From Dinoroseobacter sp049800775 (GTDB lineage: Bacteria; Pseudomonadota; Alphaproteobacteria; Rhodobacterales; Rhodobacteraceae), in contig NZ_JBNAFR010000005.1 of NCBI RefSeq assembly GCF_049800775.1, forward strand, positions 1 to 64,000: DNA of 64,000 bases, in the 5' to 3' direction. This document shows positions 16,528-25,008 of this stretch, in pieces. The translations under genes were made by a program, and so were the position numbers. Position 1 is the stretch's first letter, and every line of letters starts with the position of its first letter. Below the pieces are notes generated by a model, which worked only from the letters and a program-made list of their open reading frames with translations, was not told the origin of the DNA and did no database searches.

Positions 16528-17209
16528 TCTTGCTCTCTACCTGGCTCAGCAGGGCCTTGGCCGCGGCCTGCTCCGCCTGTCTCTTGTTGCCCGCGCTGGC
16601 CTTGGCCTCGGCGCCGGTCTGCAGCCGGGCCACGATCGTGAAGACCGGCGCGTGGTCCGGGCCGCTGCGGCCCAGTTCATCATAGTTCGGCGGCGGCAGC
16701 TTGCGGGCCTGGGCCCATTCCTGCAACGCGGTCTTGGGGTCGCGGGCATCGGCCTCGACCGTGCGGATCCGCTTGCCCCACAGCCGCAGCACCAGCGCCC
16801 TGGCCGCCTCGAACCCGCCATCGCGATAGACCGCGGCGATCACCGCCTCCATCCCGTCGCCCAGCAGGGCCTCCTTGCGGCGCCCCCCGGTCAGCATCTC
16901 GGACCGCCCCAGCCGGAGCACTTCGCCAAGCCCGATTTCACGGGCCACCTCGGCGCAGGTCTCCTTGCGCACCAGCGCATTGAACCGCGGGGCCAGTTGC
17001 CCCTCGCGCGCATCCGGATCAGCCTCCAGCAGCGCCTCGGCCATCACAAGCCCCAGCACGCGGTCGCCGAGAAACTCGAGCCTCTGGTTGTCAGACCGCA
17101 CCGCCGCGCTGCGCGAGGCATGGGTCACCGCCCGGACAAGGATCTCGGGGCGGGCGAACGTGTGTCCGATCCGGTCGCTGAAGGCGACAAGCTCCTTGGA
17201 CAGCTTCAA
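16520..17209 (-). CDS. rnc: Ribonuclease III
   Basis: This endonuclease cleaves double-stranded RNA in rRNA and mRNA processing. The catalytic signature NQRLEFLGDRVLGLVMAEAL is at 41-60 (E45, D49), and a second acidic pair lies in LGDGMEAVIAAVYRDGG at about 119-135. The double-stranded RNA-binding domain occupies about 155-229. Length (229) is typical. It overlaps lepB by four bases (ATGA) upstream and era by eight downstream. Confidence 0.97.
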   Translation of the reverse strand: MKLSKELVAFSDRIGHTFARPEILVRAVTHASRSAAVRSDNQRLEFLGDRVLGLVMAEALLEADPDAREGQLAPRFNALVRKETCAEVAREIGLGEVLRLGRSEMLTGGRRKEALLGDGMEAVIAAVYRDGGFEAARALVLRLWGKRIRTVEADARDPKTALQEWAQARKLPPPNYDELGRSGPDHAPVFTIVARLQTGAEAKASAGNKRQAEQAAAKALLSQVESKND

Positions 17210-17991
17210 TCGAGCGCCTTGAAGAAGCGATCCCCGCGCCAGGTCCAGAAATAGAGCATCCGGGAGCCTGCGGAACTGAAGATCACGCGATCCGCGCGGC
17301 CGATCAGGTTCTCGAAGGGCACGAAGCCGACGCCGCCAACGGACTGGGCGTAGCGGCTGTCCTGGCTGTTGTCACGGTTGTCACCGACGAAGAAGAAATG
17401 ACCTTCGGGCACCGTGAACTCGGGCGTGTTGTCGCCAAAGCTGCGGTCGATGTTCAGGATCGAGTGGCTGACACCACCGGGCAGGGTCTCGACGAATTTC
17501 TCTTTCTCGCAGATGCCGCCCTCGCCAACGGGCTGGTTCGAGCAACGCGGGTAAGAGCCGATCGGACCCTGGCGATCAAACACCTCCTCGAAGGTGCCAT
17601 CGCGTTCGGTCGGCACAGCCTCCCCATTCAGGAACAGCGCACCCTCGCGGAACTGGATGCGGTCGCCGGGCAGGCCGATCAGGCGCTTGATGAAGTCCGA
17701 ACCGTTGACCGGATGGCGGAAGACGACGATATCGCCACGCTCGGGATCAGAGGCCAGGATGCGCCCCGGGATCGGGCAGATCGAGAACGGGCAGGAGACC
17801 TGACTGTAGCCATAGGCCATCTTGTTCACGAAAAGGAAATCCCCGACCAGCAGCGTGTCCTTCATCGACCCCGACGGGATCCAGAACGGCTGGAAAAACA
17901 GGGTGCGGAAGATCCCCGCAATGAGCAGCGCATAGACCACGGTCTTGACCGTTTCCACAATGCCGCCTTCGGCCTTTTCAGTGCTTGCCAT
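17206..17991 (-). CDS. lepB: Signal peptidase I
   Basis: This membrane protease removes Sec signal peptides. One TM segment (about 15-34) precedes box B, IPSGSMKDTLLVGDFLFVNK, with nucleophile S42. The general-base lysine is K102 in DFIKRLIGLPGD. Box E is GHFFFVGDNRDNSQDSRY at about 192-209. The periplasmic insert contains cysteine pairs (SCPFSICP and CSNQPVGEGGIC) that could form disulfides. It is 53 bases after acpS and overlaps rnc by four bases. Confidence 0.97.
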   Translation of the reverse strand: MASTEKAEGGIVETVKTVVYALLIAGIFRTLFFQPFWIPSGSMKDTLLVGDFLFVNKMAYGYSQVSCPFSICPIPGRILASDPERGDIVVFRHPVNGSDFIKRLIGLPGDRIQFREGALFLNGEAVPTERDGTFEEVFDRQGPIGSYPRCSNQPVGEGGICEKEKFVETLPGGVSHSILNIDRSFGDNTPEFTVPEGHFFFVGDNRDNSQDSRYAQSVGGVGFVPFENLIGRADRVIFSSAGSRMLYFWTWRGDRFFKALD

Positions 17992-18044
17992 ATCACGCCT
18001 CTACCCGGGTTTGGCCCGCTTCATGGGCGTGCAAAGGCGGGGAG

Positions 18045-18464
18045 TCAAGCGGAGGGCGCGCCCGGATCAATCGCAACCGCCGAGATCACCACATAGGCCT
18101 GCGCCCAAGGATGATCATCGGTGAGCGAGACATGGATCACGGCCTCATGGCCTTCGGGGGTCAGATCCTTGAGCCGCTCGGCGGCCCAGCCGGTCACATA
18201 CATGGTCGGCTGCCCGGTGGACAGGTTCTGAACCGCCATGTCGCGCCAGGAGATCCCCATCCGCAGCCCCGTTCCCAGCGCCTTGGAGCAAGCCTCTTTC
18301 GCGGCCCAGCGCTTGGCATAAGTGGCAGCGGTCTGCGCCCGGCTATCGGCCTTGCGCTGCTCCTGTTCGGTGAAGACACGGTTGCGGAACCGGTCGCCAA
18401 ACCGCTCCAGCGTGCGTTCGATCCGTTCGATATTCGCAAGATCCGTCCCGATCCCGATAATCAT
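18045..18464 (-). CDS. acpS: Holo-[acyl-carrier-protein] synthase
   Basis: This enzyme transfers 4'-phosphopantetheine from CoA to apo-ACP. The two magnesium-binding signatures are present: GIGTDLANIERI with D8, and WAAKEACSKALGTG with a glutamate near residue 57. The 139 residues are full length for AcpS. It is downstream of pdxJ with a 108-base gap that has no ORF and could hold an internal promoter, and upstream of lepB; pdxJ-acpS-lepB is conserved across proteobacteria. Confidence 0.96.
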   Translation of the reverse strand: MIIGIGTDLANIERIERTLERFGDRFRNRVFTEQEQRKADSRAQTAATYAKRWAAKEACSKALGTGLRMGISWRDMAVQNLSTGQPTMYVTGWAAERLKDLTPEGHEAVIHVSLTDDHPWAQAYVVISAVAIDPGAPSA

Positions 18465-18572
18465 AGGCCGCCCTTAGTAATTCCGAGTCTGAGAAACATG
18501 AATTCTCTGCGGGATAACCGCGCCGATTGCAAGACATCCCGGTGACACGGGGGCGGTCGACCGCCCGCGCGC

Positions 18573-19337
18573 CTAGCCCCCGCGGGCGGCGGTCATCCTC
18601 CGGCGCATCTCGGCCATGGCCTCGGGCAGCCCGCGAAAGATCGCCTCGCCGATGAGGAAGTGCCCGATATTCAGCTCCCGCACCTGGGGCAGCGCGGCGA
18701 TTGGGCCGACGCAATCATAGGTCAGCCCGTGGCCCGCATGCACTTCGAGCCCGAGATCAGCGGCGAAGGCCGCCATTTCCGTCAGGCGCGCAAGCTCGGC
18801 ATCGCGGGTCGCGACATCGCCCTCCGCATGGGCGTCGCAATAGGCCCCGGTATGAAGCTCGATCACCGGCGCGCCGATCCGGTGCGCCGCCTCGATCTGC
18901 GCCTTCTCTGCCGCGATGAAGATCGACACCCGGCAGCCCGCCTCGGCCAGGGGCGCGATGAAATGGGCCAGCCGGTTTTCCTCGCGCGCCACTTCGAGAC
19001 CGCCCTCAGTCGTCCGCTCTTCGCGCTTTTCCGGCACGATGCAGACCGCATGGGGCGTGTGGCGCAGGGCGATCTGCTGCATCTCGGCAGTGGCGGCCAT
19101 CTCGAAGTTGAGCGGCACGGTCAGCGCCTCCATCAACGCCTCGATATCGCGGTCCGCGATATGGCGGCGATCCTCGCGCAGATGGGCGGTAATGCCATCG
19201 GCCCCAGCCTCCTGGGCGAGCACGGCCGCGCGCACCGGGTCCGGGGTGGTGCCGCCCCGGGCATTCCGCACGGTGGCCACATGGTCGATATTCACCCCAA
19301 GGCGCAGCAGATCCGGGGTCGCGTCAGAAACAGTCAT
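18573..19337 (-). CDS. pdxJ: Pyridoxine 5'-phosphate synthase
   Basis: PdxJ condenses 3-amino-2-oxopropyl phosphate with 1-deoxy-D-xylulose 5-phosphate to give pyridoxine 5'-phosphate. The TIM-barrel markers are clear: LGVNIDHVATVRNARGG near the N-terminus, ADGITAHLREDRRHI around 50-63, NFEMAAT and CIVPEKREERTTEGGL in the middle, and AGHGLTYDCVG plus ELNIGHFLIGEAIFRGL at the end. The 254 residues are standard. It is 33 bases after the DUF2062 gene in the same direction. Confidence 0.97.
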   Translation of the reverse strand: MTVSDATPDLLRLGVNIDHVATVRNARGGTTPDPVRAAVLAQEAGADGITAHLREDRRHIADRDIEALMEALTVPLNFEMAATAEMQQIALRHTPHAVCIVPEKREERTTEGGLEVAREENRLAHFIAPLAEAGCRVSIFIAAEKAQIEAAHRIGAPVIELHTGAYCDAHAEGDVATRDAELARLTEMAAFAADLGLEVHAGHGLTYDCVGPIAALPQVRELNIGHFLIGEAIFRGLPEAMAEMRRRMTAARGG

Positions 19338-19370
19338 GGTCAGGGCCTCCTGACCGCGAACCTAGGGCGC

Positions 19371-20018
19371 TCAATGGGCTTCGTCAGCCCTCGACTTCGC
19401 TTTGACGCGCAAAGCCTGGATCTTTTTCTTCAGCTGGCCCTTGCGGCGTTTCTGATAGGCCCGCAGGACCGGCAGGCTGAGATAGTACATGACCGAGGCC
19501 GCGATGATGCCCGGGATGATCCCGCCCACGAGATAGGGGAAGAACACCTCATCGAAGAAGCGCTGCAGATGCGCCCATTCCGCATCGCGGTCGGTAAAGA
19601 GCGCGACGATGTTGTTGCCAAGATCCGCGCCCGCCTCGGTGAACTTGCCCACGAAGGAGGTCTCATCCTCCGGATCGAACTCGGTGCCGAGGATGAAATG
19701 CCCGGTCTTGAGCGAGATCACCCCGATGGGGATATAGGTCAACGGATTGCCAAAGAAGGTCGCCAGCAGCGAGGCGAGGATATTGCCGCGCATCGTCTTG
19801 GCCAGCAGGGCCGCGATGACGAAATGCACCGTGTAGAAGGGTGTGAAGGTCGTGAACACCCCCGCCGCGATCCCGCGTGCGATCCGTTCGGGTGGATCGG
19901 GCAGTCGCTGCAACCGGCGCGCGATGTAGTGGAAGGACCGAGTCCACCCGCCACGAGGCCAAAGGGCCTCTGCCACGGTCTTCCAGACCGGACGTTTATC
20001 GCGGCGCTTGAATACCAA
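19371..20018 (-). CDS. DUF2062 membrane protein
   Basis: This 215-residue membrane protein of unknown function carries the DUF2062 hallmark: a positively charged N-terminus with a membrane-proximal PPERIARGIAAGVFTTFTPFYTVHFVIAALLAKTMRGN block, where two helices surround TPFYTVHF, then the FFGNPLTYIPI motif and a further helix near GGIIPGIIAASVMYYL. A lysine/arginine-rich tail follows (about 188-213). It lies between rsh and pdxJ, its usual alphaproteobacterial neighbours, 39 bases after rsh, and is probably co-transcribed. Confidence 0.88.
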   Translation of the reverse strand: MVFKRRDKRPVWKTVAEALWPRGGWTRSFHYIARRLQRLPDPPERIARGIAAGVFTTFTPFYTVHFVIAALLAKTMRGNILASLLATFFGNPLTYIPIGVISLKTGHFILGTEFDPEDETSFVGKFTEAGADLGNNIVALFTDRDAEWAHLQRFFDEVFFPYLVGGIIPGIIAASVMYYLSLPVLRAYQKRRKGQLKKKIQALRVKAKSRADEAH

Positions 20019-20057
20019 GCGGGTCCTCTTTCCATCTGGCCCGCCCGCCCCTGGGGA

Positions 20058-22202
20058 TCAGGGCTTGCGGCTTAAATCTCTGTGCCGGTCGAGCCCGGCG
20101 ACGTCGCTATCGGCCTGAACAGCCGTCATGACGCGGTGCAAATGCTCCAGGTCACGTACCTCTACCTCTAGAAGTAGGCGGTAAAAGTCAGGTTTCCGGT
20201 CAACAAAGTGTAGGTCTGAAATATTTGCCCTCTGTTCGCCAATCAATGTGCAGATTCGTCCCAGAACGCCCTGATCGTTGCCGATCGTAACATCCAGACG
20301 GACCGCATGGGCCGCCGCGTGGCGACCGGAATGCCACTGGAGGTCAATCCAGCGCCGCATTTCGTCTTCGAACTCTTCGAGTGCCGGGCAGTCGATGGCA
20401 TGGATGCGCACCCCGCGCCCGCGATAGGCGATCCCGACGATTCGCTCGCCGGGCACAGGCTGGCAGCAGCGCGACCGCTCAAAGCTCTGGTCCGGGTTCA
20501 GGCCGACCACGGCCCGTTCCGCATCGACCTCGTCGCCCGTGGCCCCCTGCAGATCCGGGTAGAGCACCTCGACCACTTCGCGGGCCGTGATATCTGTACT
20601 GCCCAGCGCCGAGAGCAGGTCCTGTTGCCCGCCATAGCCGAGCTGATGGGCCGCGGTCTTGAGCGCCTTGTCGGTGACACGCTTGCCCACATGCTCGAAC
20701 GCCACGCGGGCGAGTTCCTGGCCCAGCTTCACAAAGCGTGCGCGGTCTTCCTCGCGCAGCGAGCGGCGGATCGCTTGCTTGGCGCGCCCAGTGACGACGA
20801 TGTCGATCCAGGTCGCCTGCGGACGCTGGCCATCGGCGGTGATGATCTCGACCGACTGGCCGTTCTTCAACCGCGTCCAGAGCGGCACGCGGATGCCGTC
20901 CACCTTGGCCCCCACGCAACTGTCGCCGATCCGGGTATGGATGCCATAGGCATAGTCCAGCGGGGTGGCGCCCTTGGGCAGCTTGACCACCTCGCCCTTC
21001 GGCGTGAAGCAGAAGACCTGGTCGGAATACATCTCGAGCTTCACATGCTCGAGAAACTCACCGTGATCCTCGGATTGCTCGAACCTCTCGCTCAGGGTCG
21101 AGATCCATTCGGCCGGATCCACCGCAAAGGGGTTCTCGACCTGGATCCCGTCGCGATAGGACCAGTGGGCCGCGACGCCGGCCTCGGCCACCTCGTGCAT
21201 CTGGCGGGTGCGGATCTGCACCTCGACACGCTTGCCGTCCCGGCCCGAGACCGTGGTGTGGATCGAGCGGTAGCCGTTGGATTTCGGCTGGCTGATATAA
21301 TCCTTGAACCGTCCGGGCACCGCGCGCCAACGCTGGTGGATCGCCCCCAGCACGCCATAGCAGTCATCCTCGCTCTGGGTGATGACGCGGAACCCGTAGA
21401 TATCCGACAAGCGCGAGAAGCCGAGCTTCTTGGTCTCCATCTTGCGCCAGATCGAATAGGGCTTCTTGGCCCGGCCATAGACCTCGGCCTGGATCCCGTG
21501 GCGGTCGAGCTCGGTGCGGATATCGCTTGTGATCTTCTGCACCATGTCGCCGGTCTCGTTCTGCAGCTTGATGAAGCGGCGCATGATGGACTGGCGGCCA
21601 TCGGGGTTGAGCACGCGAAAGGACAGATCCTCAAGCTCGTCGCGCATCCACTGCATGCCCATGCGCCCGGCGAGCGGGGCATAGATGTCCATGGTCTCCT
21701 GCGCCTTCTTGACCTGCTTGGCCTGGGGCATGTGCTTGATCGTGCGCATGTTGTGCAGCCGATCGCCCAGCTTCACGAGGATCACGCGCAGATCCTTGGA
21801 CATCGCCATGAAGAGCTTGCGGAAGTTCTCGGCCTGCTTGTTCTCACGGCTGGTGAGCTGCAGGTTGGTGAGGTTCGTCACCCCGTTGACCAGTTCGGCG
21901 ATCTCGCGGCCAAAACGGCGCTCGAGCTCAGCGAACGTGGAGCGGGTGTCCTCGATCGTGTCATGCAGCAAGGCGGTGATGATCGTACTGTCATCGAGCC
22001 GCTGCTCGGCGAGGATCGCGGCCACGGCGACGGGGTGGGTAAAATACTCCTCCCCCGAATGGCGCATCTGGCCCCGGTGCATCTCGCGCCCATAGGCATA
22101 CGCGGCCTCAATCAGGGCCGCGTTGGTTTTCGGGTTGTAGGTCTGGATCAGGGCGACGAGGTCGCGCGCTTCGAGCATGGACTCCGGCTGATCCCGAGGC
22201 AT
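20058..22202 (-). CDS. Bifunctional (p)ppGpp synthetase/hydrolase (RelA/SpoT homologue, Rsh)
   Basis: This enzyme makes and degrades the alarmone (p)ppGpp. The N-terminal HD hydrolase is intact (H56, and H80-D81 in LLHDTIEDT). The synthetase domain follows at about 240-345, with YGRAKKPYSIWRKM of the RxK type found in bifunctional enzymes and YRSIHTTV. TGS lies at about 400-460 (EVVKLPKGATPLDYAYGIHT) and ACT at about 640-705. Alphaproteobacteria usually have this single long Rsh, and 714 residues fits. It starts four bases after rpoZ, an association seen in enterobacteria as well. Confidence 0.96.
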   Translation of the reverse strand: MPRDQPESMLEARDLVALIQTYNPKTNAALIEAAYAYGREMHRGQMRHSGEEYFTHPVAVAAILAEQRLDDSTIITALLHDTIEDTRSTFAELERRFGREIAELVNGVTNLTNLQLTSRENKQAENFRKLFMAMSKDLRVILVKLGDRLHNMRTIKHMPQAKQVKKAQETMDIYAPLAGRMGMQWMRDELEDLSFRVLNPDGRQSIMRRFIKLQNETGDMVQKITSDIRTELDRHGIQAEVYGRAKKPYSIWRKMETKKLGFSRLSDIYGFRVITQSEDDCYGVLGAIHQRWRAVPGRFKDYISQPKSNGYRSIHTTVSGRDGKRVEVQIRTRQMHEVAEAGVAAHWSYRDGIQVENPFAVDPAEWISTLSERFEQSEDHGEFLEHVKLEMYSDQVFCFTPKGEVVKLPKGATPLDYAYGIHTRIGDSCVGAKVDGIRVPLWTRLKNGQSVEIITADGQRPQATWIDIVVTGRAKQAIRRSLREEDRARFVKLGQELARVAFEHVGKRVTDKALKTAAHQLGYGGQQDLLSALGSTDITAREVVEVLYPDLQGATGDEVDAERAVVGLNPDQSFERSRCCQPVPGERIVGIAYRGRGVRIHAIDCPALEEFEDEMRRWIDLQWHSGRHAAAHAVRLDVTIGNDQGVLGRICTLIGEQRANISDLHFVDRKPDFYRLLLEVEVRDLEHLHRVMTAVQADSDVAGLDRHRDLSRKP

Positions 22203-22206
22203 GGGA

Positions 22207-22560
22207 TCAGGGCTGACCTTGCGCTTCCATCAGCGCGCGCAGGAGCTTCTCCTCGGACATGTCGTCCTCGGCGGGCTTGTCCGGCTGGCCACCCATGAGC
22301 ATCGCCATGGTGTCCTCTTCGGGCTCGTCCACTTCGATCTGGGTCTGGTTGGACTCGATCAGACGCTCGCGCAGGGCATCGGCCGACTGGGTCTCTTCGG
22401 CGATCTCGCGCAGGGACACGACCGGGTTCTTGTCGTTGTCGCGGTCAATGGTCAGCTCTGCTCCGGCGGAAATCTCGCGGGCGCGATGGGCCGCCAGCAT
22501 CACCAGCTCGAACCGGTTGGGAACCTTGTCAACGCAATCTTCAACCGTCACGCGGGCCAT
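22207..22560 (-). CDS. rpoZ: DNA-directed RNA polymerase omega subunit
   Basis: Omega helps assemble RNA polymerase and forms one ppGpp-binding site with beta'. The conserved core MARVTVEDCVDKVPNRFELVMLAAHRAREI is at the N-terminus; the C-terminal half is acidic as in other alphaproteobacteria. The start at 22560 follows GGAGACATCC and begins the conserved block; the frame stays open upstream to 22662, but that extension overlaps folK and is not conserved. It is 117 residues and is followed four bases later by rsh. Confidence 0.95.
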   Translation of the reverse strand: MARVTVEDCVDKVPNRFELVMLAAHRAREISAGAELTIDRDNDKNPVVSLREIAEETQSADALRERLIESNQTQIEVDEPEEDTMAMLMGGQPDKPAEDDMSEEKLLRALMEAQGQP

Positions 22561-22636
22561 GGATGTCTCCGTTTCACGAAAAGGGGCAGTGGCCAGCATG
22601 TAAGGCCTCGGAAAACCCTTGACAAGTAAAATGCAC

Positions 22637-23200
22637 TCAGTCGAGGGGCCGGATCGCGGCAATATCCTCTTTTGGCAGGGCTTCGAGCATCTGATCGGCG
22701 GTTTTCCCGGTCACCGGGTGCTGCCAGAGCGGCGCGACATCGCGCAGCGGCACCAGAACGAAGGGCCGATCGGCGATCCGCGGGTGCGGGAGAATCAGGT
22801 GATCCGGCGTCCGGGCGATCTGCTCCGAGACCGGCAGCGCCGCCCAGCGCTGATATGTTTCAAGATCCGGGAGGATCGTGATCCCGTAGGTCAGCAGGTC
22901 GAGATCCAGCGTCCGCGCGCCCCAGCGCTGCACCCGGGCCCGGCCCAAACGGCGCTCGATCCCGTGCAAGACCTCTAAAAGCGCTTTGGGAGACAGCGCG
23001 GTTTCCACGGTCACACAGCTGTTAACATACTCTGGTTCAGACGGATCTGGAAATGCGGGCGTCGCGTAGAACTGGCTGCGCGCCACAATCTGCAGCGATG
23101 CCTCCTCCAGAGCGTCGTAAGCTTGACGTAAAGTAAGCTCTGGCGCAAAATCACCGAGTGGTTGATTTGCGCCCAGCGCTATTATGCCTATGGACGAAAT
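22637..23200 (-). CDS. folK: 2-amino-4-hydroxy-6-hydroxymethyldihydropteridine pyrophosphokinase, likely ATT start
   Basis: FolK transfers pyrophosphate from ATP to the pterin in folate synthesis. The ATP-binding signature RTLDLDLLTYG and the downstream LILPHPRIADRPFVLVPL are clear. The first standard start codon in frame (GTG, 23086) would delete the N-terminal strand, but translation upstream continues as IGIIALGANQPLGDFAPEL and QAYDALEEASLQIVARSQF, exactly the family N-terminus. Between the in-frame stop at 23258-23260 and residue GIIALGAN there is no ATG, GTG, TTG or CTG. ATT at 23198-23200 has AAAGG eight bases before it and gives 187 residues, so I take it as the start; ATA at 23191 is an alternative. 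It heads the rpoZ-rsh-pdxJ operon. Confidence 0.8.
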   Translation of the reverse strand: MSSIGIIALGANQPLGDFAPELTLRQAYDALEEASLQIVARSQFYATPAFPDPSEPEYVNSCVTVETALSPKALLEVLHGIERRLGRARVQRWGARTLDLDLLTYGITILPDLETYQRWAALPVSEQIARTPDHLILPHPRIADRPFVLVPLRDVAPLWQHPVTGKTADQMLEALPKEDIAAIRPLD

Positions 23201-23252
23201 TTTGAGCGCCTTTCCAGTTGCGATGGCCGTGAAATGGCTTACTTTCCATGAC

Positions 23253-23302
23253 GCGTTTCATCAATTTAAAATAATTCGCACTCACGGAATTCGATGAAAC
23301 GC
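23253..23302. promoter_or_regulatory. Perfect 10-bp inverted repeat between folK and the NYN gene
   Basis: GCGTTTCATC (23253-23262) is repeated inverted as GATGAAACGC (23293-23302) across a 30-bp A/T-rich spacer. The repeat lies in the divergent promoter region, 21 to 70 bases before the NYN gene start. It could be an operator for a dimer spanning about four helical turns, or a leader hairpin of the plus-strand transcript. Confidence 0.45.
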
Positions 23303-23322
23303 ATTACTTGGAAGGACCAGTA

Positions 23323-23895
23323 ATGTTTTATAAAGACGACAGGTTGGCGCTGTTTATTGATGGCTCCAACCTCTACGCCGCAGCCAAAGCGCTGGGGTTT
23401 GACATCGATTACAAGTTGCTCAGGCAAGAATTCATGCGGCGCGGAAAACTGCTGCGTGCGTTCTATTACACTGCGCTCTTGGAGAACGATGAGTATTCAC
23501 CGATCCGCCCGCTTGTGGACTGGCTCCACTATAACGGGTTCAGCATGGTGACCAAGCCGGCCAAGGAATACACCGACAGCCAGGGTCGCCGGAAGGTGAA
23601 GGGAAACATGGACATCGAGCTGGCCGTGGACGCAATGGAACTCGCGCCCCATATGGACCATGCCGTTCTGTTCTCAGGCGACGGAGATTTCCGCCCCCTG
23701 ATCGAAGCCCTGCAGCGCCGTGGCGTGCGGGTCTCGGTGGTTTCGACCATCCGGTCGCATCCGCCGATGATCTCGGACGAGCTGCGCCGTCAGGCCGACA
23801 ACTTCATTGAGCTCGACGAGCTCAAGGAGATCATCGGGCGCCCGCCGCGTGAGCCGCGCGAGCCCCGCGAGACGGTCACCGAGACCGCAGACTGA
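23323..23895 (+). CDS. NYN domain (LabA/DUF88-type) protein
   Basis: This 190-residue protein has the PIN-like NYN fold predicted to be a metal-dependent ribonuclease. The acidic residues of the active site are visible: D13 in LFIDGSNLY, D97 in GNMDIELAVDAM, and D120/D122 in FSGDGDFRPLIEAL. The C-terminal end is proline/arginine-rich (GRPPREPREPRE). The start at 23323 is an ATG with AAGGA upstream and a hydrophobic strand immediately after; an in-frame GTG/TTG-type extension to 23308 is not needed. It is a single gene divergent from folK, with its own terminator. RNA target unknown. Confidence 0.88.
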   Translation: MFYKDDRLALFIDGSNLYAAAKALGFDIDYKLLRQEFMRRGKLLRAFYYTALLENDEYSPIRPLVDWLHYNGFSMVTKPAKEYTDSQGRRKVKGNMDIELAVDAMELAPHMDHAVLFSGDGDFRPLIEALQRRGVRVSVVSTIRSHPPMISDELRRQADNFIELDELKEIIGRPPREPREPRETVTETAD

Positions 23896-23919
23896 GCGCG
23901 CCATCACCGCGCAGGATTG

Positions 23920-23942
23920 GACCCGCTCCGGCGGGTCTTTTT
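23920..23942 (+). terminator. Rho-independent terminator of the NYN gene
   Basis: GACCCGC (23920-23926) and GCGGGTC (23931-23937) form a perfect stem with a TCCG tetraloop, followed by TTTTT. It begins 25 bases after the stop. Confidence 0.9.
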
Positions 23943-23961
23943 CATTCAAGGGGAGAGGTTT

Positions 23962-24420
23962 TTGGGGATCTGGGACACCATGACAGGCGTGCTGGCGACG
24001 ATGTTTGCCGTGGCCTTCGGGGCGGCGACGCCGCTGCCCCTGCAATCCGAGATCGTGTTCACCGCGTTCCAGATCCAGGCCGCCGTGCCGCTCTGGGCGC
24101 TGTTGCTCGTGGCCTCGGTCGGCAACACGCTCGGATCGGTTCTGAACTATGCGCTCGGCTGGCAGATCCCGCGCTTTCGCGACAAGCGCTGGTTCCCCGT
24201 AACCGCAGAGCAGTTGGACAAGGCACAGAGCTGGTTCACGAAATACGGCAAGTGGAGCCTTCTGCTCAGCTGGGCGCCGCTGGGAGACGCGATCACCGTC
24301 GCCGCGGGCGTGATGCGCACGCCGCTCATTGTCTTTGTCCTGCTGGTCGGCTTCGCCAAGACGGCCCGCTATGTCGTGCTCGCCGCAGCCGTCGTGGGCG
24401 GAGGCGAGCTGCTGTCCTGA
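23962..24420 (+). CDS. YqaA-like small inner-membrane protein (VTT/DedA-related)
   Basis: This roughly 152-residue membrane protein resembles E. coli YqaA: ATPLPLQSEIVF aligns with its TLLPGNSEVVL, GNTLGSVLNYALG with GNSLGGLTNVILG, and YGKWSLLLSWAPLGDAITVAAGVMRTP with YGAVTLLLSWMPVVGDLLCLLAG. Four hydrophobic segments are likely. DedA/VTT relatives act in lipid scrambling or membrane homeostasis, but this branch has no known role. TTG at 23962 is preceded by GGAG (23952-23955) at good spacing; ATG 23980 is the alternative. An upstream frame that overlaps the terminator is not credible. Confidence 0.75.
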   Translation: MGIWDTMTGVLATMFAVAFGAATPLPLQSEIVFTAFQIQAAVPLWALLLVASVGNTLGSVLNYALGWQIPRFRDKRWFPVTAEQLDKAQSWFTKYGKWSLLLSWAPLGDAITVAAGVMRTPLIVFVLLVGFAKTARYVVLAAAVVGGGELLS

Positions 24421-24426
24421 CGCGGC

Positions 24427-24858
24427 CTATTGCGCGGCGGCGTTCACCCGATCATGGGCGGCGCGGATGCGGTCGGGCCAAGTGCTCTTGATATAGCCGA
24501 GCACCGCGAGGATCTCGGCATCGCTCAGAACCCCGTCAAACCCGGCCATATTGCTGCGATAGGATCCCCCGACCAGCGCCTCGGTCCCGTATTTCGTGAT
24601 CCGGAAGAGCAACAGATCCGCATGATGCCAAGTGTGCCCCGTGGCGTCATGGGGCGGCGCAGGCAGCAGGCCATCCTCCCCCGGCGACCGCCAATCCGGC
24701 ACCTGACCTTCGAGGTTTTCGCCATGGCAGGCGGCGCAATACCCCGCATAGATCTTGGCCCCGCGCGCGACGGCCGCCGGGTCCTGCCAGGGCAATAGCC
24801 CGTCCGCCTGCGCGCCATGGGCCAGCGTCACGGCACAGATCAAAGTGAGAGCACGCAT
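24427..24858 (-). CDS. Class I c-type cytochrome, periplasmic
   Basis: This 143-residue precursor has a signal peptide (MRALTLICAVTLAHGAQA, cleavage after about residue 18-20) and one haem c site GYCAACHG. The sixth ligand is probably the methionine in SNMAGFDGVLSDAEILAVLGYIKSTWP, a pattern typical of small monohaem electron carriers or sulfur/alcohol oxidation cytochromes. AGGAGG is six bases before the ATG at 24858; the longer frame to 24969 would put charged residues before the signal. It is convergent with the YqaA-like gene and divergent from ispH. Redox partner not identifiable. Confidence 0.88.
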   Translation of the reverse strand: MRALTLICAVTLAHGAQADGLLPWQDPAAVARGAKIYAGYCAACHGENLEGQVPDWRSPGEDGLLPAPPHDATGHTWHHADLLLFRITKYGTEALVGGSYRSNMAGFDGVLSDAEILAVLGYIKSTWPDRIRAAHDRVNAAAQ

Positions 24859-25008
24859 TCCGATCCTCCTTGGGGTCAGCCAAACCGCTTCCCCCGCTGG
24901 AAGGTCAAGCCCCGCGAGAAACCGCGCCGGGACGCGACGCTCGGGACTGGTCAAACGCGCTCTGGACACCTATTCGTAAAGAAACTCTGACAGATCGAGG
25001 ACCACGCC

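Noticed and set aside
23086..23086. GTG at 23084-23086 as the folK start.
   Set aside because: It would remove the first beta strand and the conserved ALGANQPLGD block, which is translated in frame upstream.
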